Source: Methanospirillum purgamenti
Lineage (GTDB): Archaea > Halobacteriota > Methanomicrobia > Methanomicrobiales > Methanospirillaceae
NCBI RefSeq assembly: GCF_018502485.1
Contig: NZ_CP075546.1
Strand: one strand, 5' to 3'
Length of the DNA stretch: 64,000 nucleotides
Of this stretch, positions 17,831 to 25,798 are shown one piece after another. Numbering within the stretch: position 1 is the first letter of the stretch; every line of letters begins with the position of its first letter. The notes below the pieces were generated by a model. The model made no database searches. It was not told where the DNA came from and saw only the letters and a program-made list of their open reading frames with translations. The position numbers and the translations under genes were made by a program.

Positions 17831-19108
17831 TCACAGACTTCTCTTTAGATCTCCCATTCTCTTTCGATTTCTAATCAGAAAAATACCCCAGATGAGGATA
17901 ATTCCAAGGGGAAAAAATATCGCCCATGATACAAAAAGCAGGATACATGATGTTAGTATGAGTGATAGTGCACTTAGAAATACTGCATACCGGTTATCTT
18001 TCAGCAACACCATCCCTGCTGCACATCCACCTATATATGTAAGGATAAACGTAGAGTTCGGAAGTTGAATAAGAAATGCAAGAGAGAGAAGACCGGTGCT
18101 GTAAACGATGAAAATGAATGAGAAACATCCGGCTAGAAAGATGAGCCCCCCGATGTGAGTGTAATATCGTTCGGATAACCGTGCAAGAAATGACGGAGCA
18201 TATCCAGTGACAGCAAGAGAATATCCAAGACGAGAGGCAGCACTAATGTATGATATCGACGGTGCCAGACATACAAATAATCCCGTTAATCCGGTCAGGA
18301 TCATTCCATACTGCCCGAATGATCCTTCGATGAGATGCACCAGTGATACATCTGATATCCCAGGTCCATACATATGAGTGCCAACGACAACATATGCTGT
18401 AAGAAGGTACAGACTTCCGATTATAATTGATGCGATAATGGTTCCCCTGACAACGTCCCGTTTCGGATCTTCAAATTCTTCGGCAATATGAGTCACAGCT
18501 TCCCACCCGATATAACTCCAGAAGAGTAAGGTTGCAGCATACCCGATACTCATCCAGCCATTTGGGATGAACGGAGTAAAATGTGACAGTTCCACGGTCC
18601 GGTAACTCCCAATAAATGCACCTACCAGAATACAGATGGTGCCAAGTACGACAGCTATCTGTACCTGACTGCTGATACGCATTCCGATATAATTGAGGAA
18701 TAACCCAGCCAGAATTATTGATACTGCAATGACAATTCTCCAGAATTCTGAAAGGCCATATGCAGCAGCAATATATCCTGCCCCGGTTAATGCAAGGATT
18801 GGGACACCGATGATTCCTGATACCAGGAAAAACCATCCAACCAGTGCTCCTACCTGCTCATTAAATGCAAGGGTGACGAAATATGAAACCCCGCCGTCAT
18901 TTGGAAACCGGGCAGAAAGTAGACCCATGGTGAGAGCCATAGGAAATGCAAGAACAATGATGAAAATCCACGAGAGAAGAGATCCTGGACCCGCTATCTC
19001 TGCTGAAAGACCTGGAAGAATGAGTACACCACATCCCAAAACTGAACCGACATATAACGCAACGATATGATGGAGACGAAGAGATGATCGCTCTGTCGGG
19101 TGGATCAT
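17831..19108 (-). CDS. APC-family amino acid permease
   Basis: Membrane transporter of the amino acid-polyamine-organocation superfamily. There are 425 residues and about 12 hydrophobic segments. The N-terminal LYVGSVLGCGVLILPGLSA is the family's TM1 unwound glycine motif (G-S-x-x-G-x-G), and FPNDGGVSYFVTLAF follows TM2. A YjeH-like amino acid exporter is possible. It stands alone, transcribed away from the split receptor gene. Substrate cannot be told. Confidence 0.85.
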   Translation of the reverse strand: MIHPTERSSLRLHHIVALYVGSVLGCGVLILPGLSAEIAGPGSLLSWIFIIVLAFPMALTMGLLSARFPNDGGVSYFVTLAFNEQVGALVGWFFLVSGIIGVPILALTGAGYIAAAYGLSEFWRIVIAVSIILAGLFLNYIGMRISSQVQIAVVLGTICILVGAFIGSYRTVELSHFTPFIPNGWMSIGYAATLLFWSYIGWEAVTHIAEEFEDPKRDVVRGTIIASIIIGSLYLLTAYVVVGTHMYGPGISDVSLVHLIEGSFGQYGMILTGLTGLFVCLAPSISYISAASRLGYSLAVTGYAPSFLARLSERYYTHIGGLIFLAGCFSFIFIVYSTGLLSLAFLIQLPNSTFILTYIGGCAAGMVLLKDNRYAVFLSALSLILTSCILLFVSWAIFFPLGIILIWGIFLIRNRKRMGDLKRSL

Positions 19109-19362
19109 AAATTGGCCTTTTATTTTGGCTTTTAAAACAATAAAGGGTTCCTATCATATTATTATTTTATTACCTTTGAAACATGGGAATAATATTACTC
19201 TCATTTGGTATTTTTGAAAAAGGTCATCTGTAAAAAATTTCTCATGGATTCATATACTATTCAAAAATTAATTCTAGAAAAGTTAGCCTAATAGGCAGCC
19301 GCTATCTATTTTAATTTTAAAGCAATTCATTAAACAGATCAATTCTTGCAGGGGTGGAAAAG

Positions 19363-19527
19363 ATGTTTTTAGATAACATCCAGATGAAGAAAAAATTAAT
19401 TGGTGGGTTTTTGTGTATAGTCATTCTTGCCCTTATTATAGCCATAATTGGTTATATTTCAATGGGGGATATGGCTGGAAAAGCTCAAATTATGTATGAT
19501 GATAACTTAGTGCACCTCGCCACTTAA
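19363..19527 (+). pseudogene. Methyl-accepting chemotaxis protein, N-terminal fragment cut by IS630 element
   Basis: ATG 19363, preceded by GGGGTGG, reads MFLDNIQMKKKLIGGF and a single TM segment (about residues 12-34), then enters the inverted repeat of an IS630-type element after DDNL and stops at TAA 19525-19527. The rest of the receptor continues at 20725. Removing 1215 bases (element plus one TA) joins NL to VSLDQLL in frame and restores a receptor of 701 residues. Confidence 0.9.
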
Positions 19528-19533
19528 TATTAT
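19508..19533 (+). repeat. Left terminal inverted repeat of IS630-family element (with TA target)
   Basis: Starts with the TA target dinucleotide at 19508-19509. Twenty of 26 bases match the reverse complement of 20699-20724, including CTCG and the CACTTAA block. Confidence 0.85.
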
Positions 19534-19582
19534 AAAAAGGTTGTCAGAAAGTACTTTATATTAGTACGTACTATAAAACTCA

Positions 19583-20038
19583 ATGAAACAGAGATATTTT
19601 GTGAATCTGACTGATGAAGAAAGGAAAGAACTAAAATACATTGTAAAGAAAGGGAAGAATTCTTCATCACGAATAAAACATGCCCAAATCTTACTGAATT
19701 CTGATCTATCTGGACCAAATAAAACAGATCAGGAAATTGCCCAGTATATTAATTGTCACCCTCAAACGGTGTTTAATACCCGAAAAAGATTCTGTGAACA
19801 CGGATTAGATTATGCATTGAATCGTAAGCAAAGAGAGAAACCACCACACCAACCAATTATCGATGGAGAAAAAGAAGCTCAATTAATTGCAATTGCGTGC
19901 AGTAAACCTCCAGAGGGACATTCAAGATGGACATTTAAGTTATTGTCAGAGAAAATGGTGGAATTAGAGATCATCGAATCAGTATCTCCAAAAACAATTG
20001 AAAGAGTCTTAAAAAAACGAACTAAAACCCCACCTTAA
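19583..20038 (+). CDS. IS630-family transposase, N-terminal (DNA-binding) frame
   Basis: 151 residues with helix-turn-helix features (DQEIAQYINCHPQTVFNTRK and a following basic linker), the DNA-binding half of an IS630 transposase. The frame runs through an A7 tract at 20011-20017 and stops at 20036-20038. A +1 shift right after the tract (skipping C20018) yields LKP-H-LKKCWVIPPKHNAEF, the expected family continuation into the catalytic half. So the two frames make one protein either by slippage on the A tract or did so before a single-base deletion or insertion. Confidence 0.88.
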   Translation: MKQRYFVNLTDEERKELKYIVKKGKNSSSRIKHAQILLNSDLSGPNKTDQEIAQYINCHPQTVFNTRKRFCEHGLDYALNRKQREKPPHQPIIDGEKEAQLIAIACSKPPEGHSRWTFKLLSEKMVELEIIESVSPKTIERVLKKRTKTPP

Positions 20039-20708
20039 AAAATGCTGGGTAATTCCTCCAAAACATAATGCTGAATTTGTTGCTCATATGGAAGATGTTC
20101 TGGAAATTTATCATCTTCCATATAATCCGGAAATTCCGGTTATATGCATGGATGAGAAACCAATTCAACTCATTTCAGATGTCCGAGAACCGATTCCTCT
20201 TTCTCCTTCTCATCCGGAATGTTTTGACTACGAATATCAGAGAAATGGGACTGCAAATATCTTTATCTTTACAGAACCTTTGAGAGGATGGAGAAAAGCA
20301 CTTGTCAAAGAGAGAAAGACCAAACAAGATTGGGCTGAAGAAATTCGTTCTCTATTGACAGAAGATTATCCAGATGTACCCAAAATTATTCTTATTTGTG
20401 ATAATTTAAATACTCACACAATTGGGGCATTATATGCAACATTCAGCCCTTCAGAAGCATTAAAACTATCAAAAAGATTGGAAATTCATCATACACCTAA
20501 ACACGGAAGTTGGTTAAACATCGCTGAAATCGAATTGAGTGCCATCACAATACAGTGTTTAAATCGTAGAATTGGTTCTTTGAAGGAGTTAAAAAGAGAA
20601 ATAAAAGTTTGGCAACACAAACGAAATACTAATCAAAAATCAGTGAATTGGCAATTCAAAACTGATGATGCAAGGATAAAATTACATCATCTTTATCCAC
20701 AATTTTAA
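20013..20708 (+). CDS. IS630-family transposase, C-terminal DDE catalytic frame
   Basis: The frame opens after a stop at 20010-20012 and includes the first internal ATG at 20088. The three catalytic acidic positions are visible: ICMDEKP (first D), ILICDNLNTH (second D) and HGSWLNIAEIE (E). It lies in the +1 frame relative to the upstream half, across the A7 tract. If slippage occurs, the fused transposase would be about 374 residues, near the IS630 norm. All catalytic residues remain, so the element may still be mobile. Confidence 0.85.
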   Translation, partial: KNELKPHLKKCWVIPPKHNAEFVAHMEDVLEIYHLPYNPEIPVICMDEKPIQLISDVREPIPLSPSHPECFDYEYQRNGTANIFIFTEPLRGWRKALVKERKTKQDWAEEIRSLLTEDYPDVPKIILICDNLNTHTIGALYATFSPSEALKLSKRLEIHHTPKHGSWLNIAEIELSAITIQCLNRRIGSLKELKREIKVWQHKRNTNQKSVNWQFKTDDARIKLHHLYPQF

Positions 20709-20724
20709 GTGACGAGTGGCATTA
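20699..20724 (-). repeat. Right terminal inverted repeat of IS630-family element (with TA target)
   Basis: Reverse complement matches 19508-19533 at 20 of 26 bases. The TA at 20723-20724 is the second copy of the target duplication; host sequence resumes at 20725 with GTTTCTTTAGATC. Confidence 0.85.
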
Positions 20725-22683
20725 GTTTCTTTAGATCAATTATTAACCGCAGATAATAGTTTTCTCAATATTCGGATTAATATTTACAAAACTGTTTTTG
20801 CAAAAGACGAACGTGTTGATAAATTTGCAGAGATAGATCAGGAAATTGCTAATATTAAAGATAAAGTAAACCTGTATCGAGTACGTGCTACGTCACAAGA
20901 AGAACAGGCCAATTTAGAAAAATTTGATACAAATTGGCCTATTTTTGAGCAAACACTTCGAACGATTATTTCCGATATGACTGCCGGACGAGAAGAAGCA
21001 GCTCTAGCAGGGATTTATAGTGATGATTTTGCTATTCCACGAGATGATGCTCAAACTGCTCTGGATAATCTTGAAGCGTATAATCAAGAACAGGCACGAA
21101 TTCTTAAAAATGAAATTACCCAGCAATTTGAAAATTCATCATTGCTCTTCTTCATTATCGGAATTTTAACGCTTGTATTCGGAATTGGGTTTGCAGTAAT
21201 TCTTACGAAGAGTATTACTCAACCATTATCTCAAACAGTCCATATGATCCGTGAAATGGGAATGGGTCACCTCGGAAACAGACTAAATATGTCAAGAAGG
21301 GATGAAATTGGTGAGATGGCTGAATCCATGGATGCATTTGCTGAAAATTTACAGACAAATGTAATTGGAACTATCCATAAGATCGCAAAGGGAGAAAAGA
21401 TAAAAAATGTAATGATAATGGATGAACATGACGAAATAGGTCCGGCCCTTCGCGATACGGTAAATACAATATCACATCTCATTGATGAAACAAATAACCT
21501 AGTCTTTGCTGCACAAGAAGGAAACCTTTCCATTAGAGGAGATGAATCTTCATTCCAGGGAGGATATCAGGATATAATTGCCGGATTTAACAAAACCTTA
21601 GAAAATATTCTTATTCCTCTTCATGAAGCAATGAAATTAGCGAAAAAGTATGCTACTGGAGATTTTTCTTCCCGGTTTTCTTCTTCTATTGTAGTCAAAG
21701 GAGATTTTATCCCATTCAAAGATGCGATGGACACTATCGGTATTGAGACAGGTAAGGCAATTTCAGCAGTTAATAAGGAGATTGAAGTACTGCAGACAAA
21801 TATGGAGGAAACAAATGCAAGTTCTGAAGAAATATCATCAGGAACTCATGTTCTGGCACAAAATGCCACGCAGGTCAGTGATTTATCTGATAAATCATCC
21901 CAAGGAATTATGCAGATTCTTCAGGCTATGAATGATCTTGCATCCGCTGTTTCATCTGTTGCATCCGAGACAACCGATGTTGCAGGTCTTACTCAGAAAA
22001 CCAATGAGTTATCTGTTGAAGGGACTAGACTGGTAGAACGAACTGATGAGGGAATGACCAGTATTAAGAATTCATTTGAAGAAACGAACCAAGTTGTCAA
22101 AGAAATTGATGCTCAAATGGGTGAAATCGGTTCCATTGTAGAAGTAATTGGTGGTATTGCTGACCAAACAAATTTACTCGCATTAAATGCAGCAATTGAA
22201 GCAGCACGGGCGGGAGATGCAGGATTAGGATTTGCAGTAGTTGCAAATGAAGTAAAAACACTCGCAGAAGAGTCACGCGTATCTGCAGAAAAAATTGGCG
22301 GTTTAATTGATATACTTCAAAGAAAATCTAAAAATGTAACAAGCTCAATGAACAAATCTCTCGGGGATGTAGAATCCGGTGATTACGCAGTCAAAGAAAT
22401 GATGAAAATATTCACTCAGATTGCAGAATCAATAGAGAATGCTTCAAGAAGAGTAAGTGATGTTGCAGCAAATACTCAGGAACAAGCAGCTTCAGTTGAG
22501 GAAATAACTGCAAGTGTTCATGAACTGGAAAAAATAGCAACAGAAAGTTCTCAAGAAGCCTTATCTGCATCAAGTGCCACCGAACAGATCAGTTCATCAA
22601 TTGATCTAGTAACTAAAGCGATTACTGAAGCAAATATTTCAATACAAAAAATTTCTACCGAAATGGGAAAATTCTCTTTATAA
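20716..22683 (+). pseudogene. Methyl-accepting chemotaxis protein, C-terminal fragment
   Basis: Receptor sequence resumes at 20725; a GTG at 20716 inside the element is the first possible start. It contains the rest of the four-helix ligand-binding domain, TM2 (LLFFIIGILTLVFGIGFAVI), a HAMP domain and a full signalling domain with the conserved hairpin tip (IGGIADQTNLLALNAAIEAA then RAGDAGLGFAVVANEVKTLA). It has lost TM1 and the membrane signal, so any product would be mis-inserted or unregulated. The stop is at 22681-22683. Confidence 0.88.
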
Positions 22684-22811
22684 TTTTTTTTAACAATCTC
22701 TCAAGACTTATTCTCCATCTAACAATTGAAATTTTTAGATTAAAAATTAATAATTTATAACTATAAAATCATCATTTATTTATATCGATTGAATTATTTC
22801 CCAATTTAAAT

Positions 22812-22831
22812 ATATATCCCACGTTCCGCAG
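22812..22831 (+). repeat. Left terminal inverted repeat of IS1634-family element
   Basis: ATATATCCCACGTTCCGCAG; 19 of 20 bases match the reverse complement of 24530-24549. Confidence 0.9.
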
Positions 22832-22905
22832 ATCCTTTTGTAAAAGACAATTAATCATAAAAGCTTAACTATAAATACTTCCTGATCGATCTCTATGGAT
22901 AAACG

Positions 22906-24525
22906 ATGGATTTCGATGATATCTTCGTATCAGATTCAGATCGGACAATCGGTCATCTTGGACTTGTTGCTGGTAGTTATGATGAACTGAATATTGGTCA
23001 GATAATTGATAATTTCATTCCAAAAACTGGTCCACATCACTTGACACATGGCGATATTGTTAAAGCAATGGTCATAAATGGCCTAGGATATATTGAACGG
23101 CGGCTTTATCTTTTTCCTGCATTTTTTACCGATATCTCCCTCACTCGTCTTTTTAACAAGGAGATCACTCCAATACAATTGAATGATGATCTTCTGGGTC
23201 GGACTTTAGATGCAATTCATGCGTTTGGAGAAACCGAAATGTTCAATCATATTGTATCGGAATGCCTTGAAAGAGACCAATTCGCAATCAATTTAGTAAA
23301 TAACGATACTACCAACTTTAGTGTCCATGGAAACTATGACTCAGACAGCAATACTGAAGAAATTGAGATAACGCATGGTCATCCAAAGGATGGTCGCTGG
23401 GATCTTAAACGATTTGCACTTGGAATGGCAACCAATCAACATGGAATTCCTCTTCTTCTTCAGACATTCTCAGGGAATGAGTCTGATAAAAAAGCACTCC
23501 TTGAGATCATAACGAAAGTTAAAAAGAACCTCAATGTTGCAGAAAAAGTCATTCATGTAGCAGATTCAGCATTCTATACTGAAGAAAATCTTCAGACGCT
23601 CGGCTTTCATACCTTCTGGATATCACGTGTTCCCTTAACAATATCTGAAGCTGAGTCTCTTCGAAAAACTTCTGAATCTTTCACTTCCTGCGAAGACAGT
23701 CGTTATTCATACTATTGCTCATCATCCAATTACGCCGGAGTCAGACAAAACTGGATTGTTTTTCATTCAAGTGAACAACAAAGAAAAAAAGAGAAGGATT
23801 TTGATAAAAAAGTAGAGAAAGAACTCATACGAGCTCAAAAATCCCTAAAACACCTGGCCTGTAAACGTTTTGCCTGTGAACCCGATGCCAGAAGTGCTGC
23901 TGCCGAATGGGTTTCGAAACACCCGTGGGTAATTTTTGATACTTGTTCTATAAAACAAGTTCACGAGCGATTAGAGAAGAAACGGGGACGGCCTGGAAAA
24001 GATGAAACGCTCATACTGAAATATGTTATTGAGGCTGATATCTCACTAAATTTTACTGAATTAGAAAAAGAAAAGTCAATTCTTGGCAGATTTATTATTG
24101 CGACAAATGATCTGGATTTGGATCCTGAAACCACGTTAAACTATTATAAAGGTCAATCACAGGTCGAAAAAGGATTCAGGTTTTTGAAGGATAAAACGTT
24201 CCGGGTATCTGACGTATTTCTCAAAAATACAGGGAGAATTCAGGCTTTGGCAATGATCATGGTTCTTTGTCTATATGTATACGCCGTAACAGAGTACAAG
24301 TTACGGAAAAGTCTCAAAGAGACTAATGAAACAGTGCCGAGTCAAACCGGTAAACCAACTCAAAAACCAACATTACGTTGGATTTTCTTTTTATTTCGAA
24401 GAGTTAGAGAACTCTCACTTCGGATTGAAGGCAGAATCGTCACCAAAGTTCTCAATTTGGATAAAACGATTCGGAAAATTATTCGATTGCTTGGGACGCA
24501 TCATGAAAAATATTATTTCACATAA
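22906..24525 (+). CDS. IS1634-family transposase
   Basis: 539 residues. The N-terminal domain is the DUF4277 type found in IS1634 transposases (HLGLVAGSYDELNIGQIIDN). Candidate catalytic acidic residues are D in VNNDTTNFS, D in HVADSAFYT and E in YKGQSQVEKGFRFLKD, the last being the Y-x-x-R/Q-x-x-I/V-E signature region of the IS4 group. The reading frame is complete from ATG 22906 to TAA, so the element may be active. Confidence 0.92.
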   Translation: MDFDDIFVSDSDRTIGHLGLVAGSYDELNIGQIIDNFIPKTGPHHLTHGDIVKAMVINGLGYIERRLYLFPAFFTDISLTRLFNKEITPIQLNDDLLGRTLDAIHAFGETEMFNHIVSECLERDQFAINLVNNDTTNFSVHGNYDSDSNTEEIEITHGHPKDGRWDLKRFALGMATNQHGIPLLLQTFSGNESDKKALLEIITKVKKNLNVAEKVIHVADSAFYTEENLQTLGFHTFWISRVPLTISEAESLRKTSESFTSCEDSRYSYYCSSSNYAGVRQNWIVFHSSEQQRKKEKDFDKKVEKELIRAQKSLKHLACKRFACEPDARSAAAEWVSKHPWVIFDTCSIKQVHERLEKKRGRPGKDETLILKYVIEADISLNFTELEKEKSILGRFIIATNDLDLDPETTLNYYKGQSQVEKGFRFLKDKTFRVSDVFLKNTGRIQALAMIMVLCLYVYAVTEYKLRKSLKETNETVPSQTGKPTQKPTLRWIFFLFRRVRELSLRIEGRIVTKVLNLDKTIRKIIRLLGTHHEKYYFT

Positions 24526-24529
24526 CAAA

Positions 24530-24549
24530 CTGCGGAATGTGGGATATAT
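24530..24549 (-). repeat. Right terminal inverted repeat of IS1634-family element
   Basis: CTGCGGAATGTGGGATATAT; reverse complement of the left repeat with one mismatch. Confidence 0.9.
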
Positions 24550-24778
24550 GTAATTTTATTTGTGGAAAATGATGCGAAAAAAATAAAATCAATATTGATC
24601 AATTACTCAAAAAAATATGATCTTCTAGATCAAAATCTCTCAGTCACAAACATTTATGTGATAGGGAGTGAGAATACCCCAAATGAAATGAGTATACTAC
24701 ACAAGGACTCATAACACATTACTATGATGTATTCGTGATATTATTACCGGTTCCATTTGCAATAGATTGATTTCCATC

Positions 24779-25798
24779 ATGAAAAAGATATTATTCCTCT
24801 GTTTATTGATTATATGCACCATTGCATTGACATTGCCGGTTGAAGGAGCTACAGCAACCCCTATACCTCCAATAAAAATTCATACAGGTGACTGGGATTC
24901 AATCAAATTAACAAACGCTATTGCAAAATATATTCTGGAGTTCGGATATGGATATGAGATTAGAATACATCCAACTCCAGAGAAAACTCTGTCTGATGAT
25001 CTCTCATCCGGCGAGGTTGATGTAAGCTTTGAAGTATGGAAAGAAAACCATCCTGCTACTCTTGAAAGAAAAATCAACACTGGAGAAATCATTGATTTAG
25101 GATCGATATATTCTCACGCATCTCAATATTTTATTATCCCAAAATGGGTTGCTGAGTCCCATAATATCTCAAGACTGGAACAGATGAAAGATTATTGGTA
25201 CTTTTTTAAAGATCCAGAAAACCATCATATGGGTCTTTTTTATCCTGGGCTTATTTCATGGTTTGTCCATGATACGAATATTGAGAAACTTAAAGCCTAT
25301 GGATTAACTCCATTTTTTAATTCCATAACTATGCCTTCTGGAAGGTCATATGAAGCATCTTTTATGAAGGCAGCAATGAATAATCAAACAATATTTGGTC
25401 ATTACTGGTCACCGAGCACAGTAATGGGACTTGATTATTGGACTATCTTAAAAGAACCTGAACTATTTGAGGAATGTTCATATAATGCATCTTCATTAAA
25501 TGAGACATCGCTCTTGTTATGCCCGTTTAAAGATGCACGTGTACACAAATTAGTTCATCCTGGATTAATTGGCTCTGCACCAGATATTATTTCATTTATT
25601 GAGAAATTTTCGCCAGGTACCAAAGAGATCAGTGAAATCCTCGCATATGGGTATCTCCATTCAATTGATGACTATGATAATTTGGCCCAATTATATCTAA
25701 AAAAATATCCCGATAAATGGAAAAACTGGATTCCATCAGATAAAATAGAAAAAATATCCACCTCTTTAAATCAAAACGGAGAGATGGTTTCAAAATGA
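24779..25798 (+). CDS. OpuAC-type (glycine betaine/choline-like) substrate-binding protein
   Basis: Exported binding protein of the QAT/OpuAC family. From ATG 24779 (339 residues; an upstream TTG at 24767 is possible) it has a signal peptide MKKILFLCLLIICTIALTL and mature sequence beginning near residue 25. Family features include IHTGDWDSIKLTNAIAKYIL, SGEVDVSFEVWKENHP and FGHYWSPSTVMGLDYW. No permease or ATPase gene accompanies it. Its stop overlaps the start of a membrane sensor gene (ATGA), which suggests it presents ligand to that sensor rather than to a transporter. Confidence 0.82.
   Translation: MKKILFLCLLIICTIALTLPVEGATATPIPPIKIHTGDWDSIKLTNAIAKYILEFGYGYEIRIHPTPEKTLSDDLSSGEVDVSFEVWKENHPATLERKINTGEIIDLGSIYSHASQYFIIPKWVAESHNISRLEQMKDYWYFFKDPENHHMGLFYPGLISWFVHDTNIEKLKAYGLTPFFNSITMPSGRSYEASFMKAAMNNQTIFGHYWSPSTVMGLDYWTILKEPELFEECSYNASSLNETSLLLCPFKDARVHKLVHPGLIGSAPDIISFIEKFSPGTKEISEILAYGYLHSIDDYDNLAQLYLKKYPDKWKNWIPSDKIEKISTSLNQNGEMVSK

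Larger units (their letters stand above)
19510..20722 (+). mobile_element. IS630-family insertion sequence (1213 bp) inside a chemotaxis receptor gene
   Basis: Bounded by TA dinucleotides (19508-19509 and 20723-20724), the usual target duplication of IS630/Tc1-mariner elements, and by related terminal repeats. It carries one transposase gene in two frames. The host gene reads through perfectly if the element and one TA are removed, so the borders are exact to the base. Confidence 0.92.
22812..24549 (+). mobile_element. IS1634-family (IS4-group) insertion sequence, about 1738 bp
   Basis: Bounded by 20-base inverted repeats with one mismatch and containing one intact transposase gene. It sits 130 bases after the broken chemotaxis receptor. 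I do not see an unambiguous target duplication in the AT-rich flanks, so the exact outer border may differ by a few bases. Confidence 0.88.
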
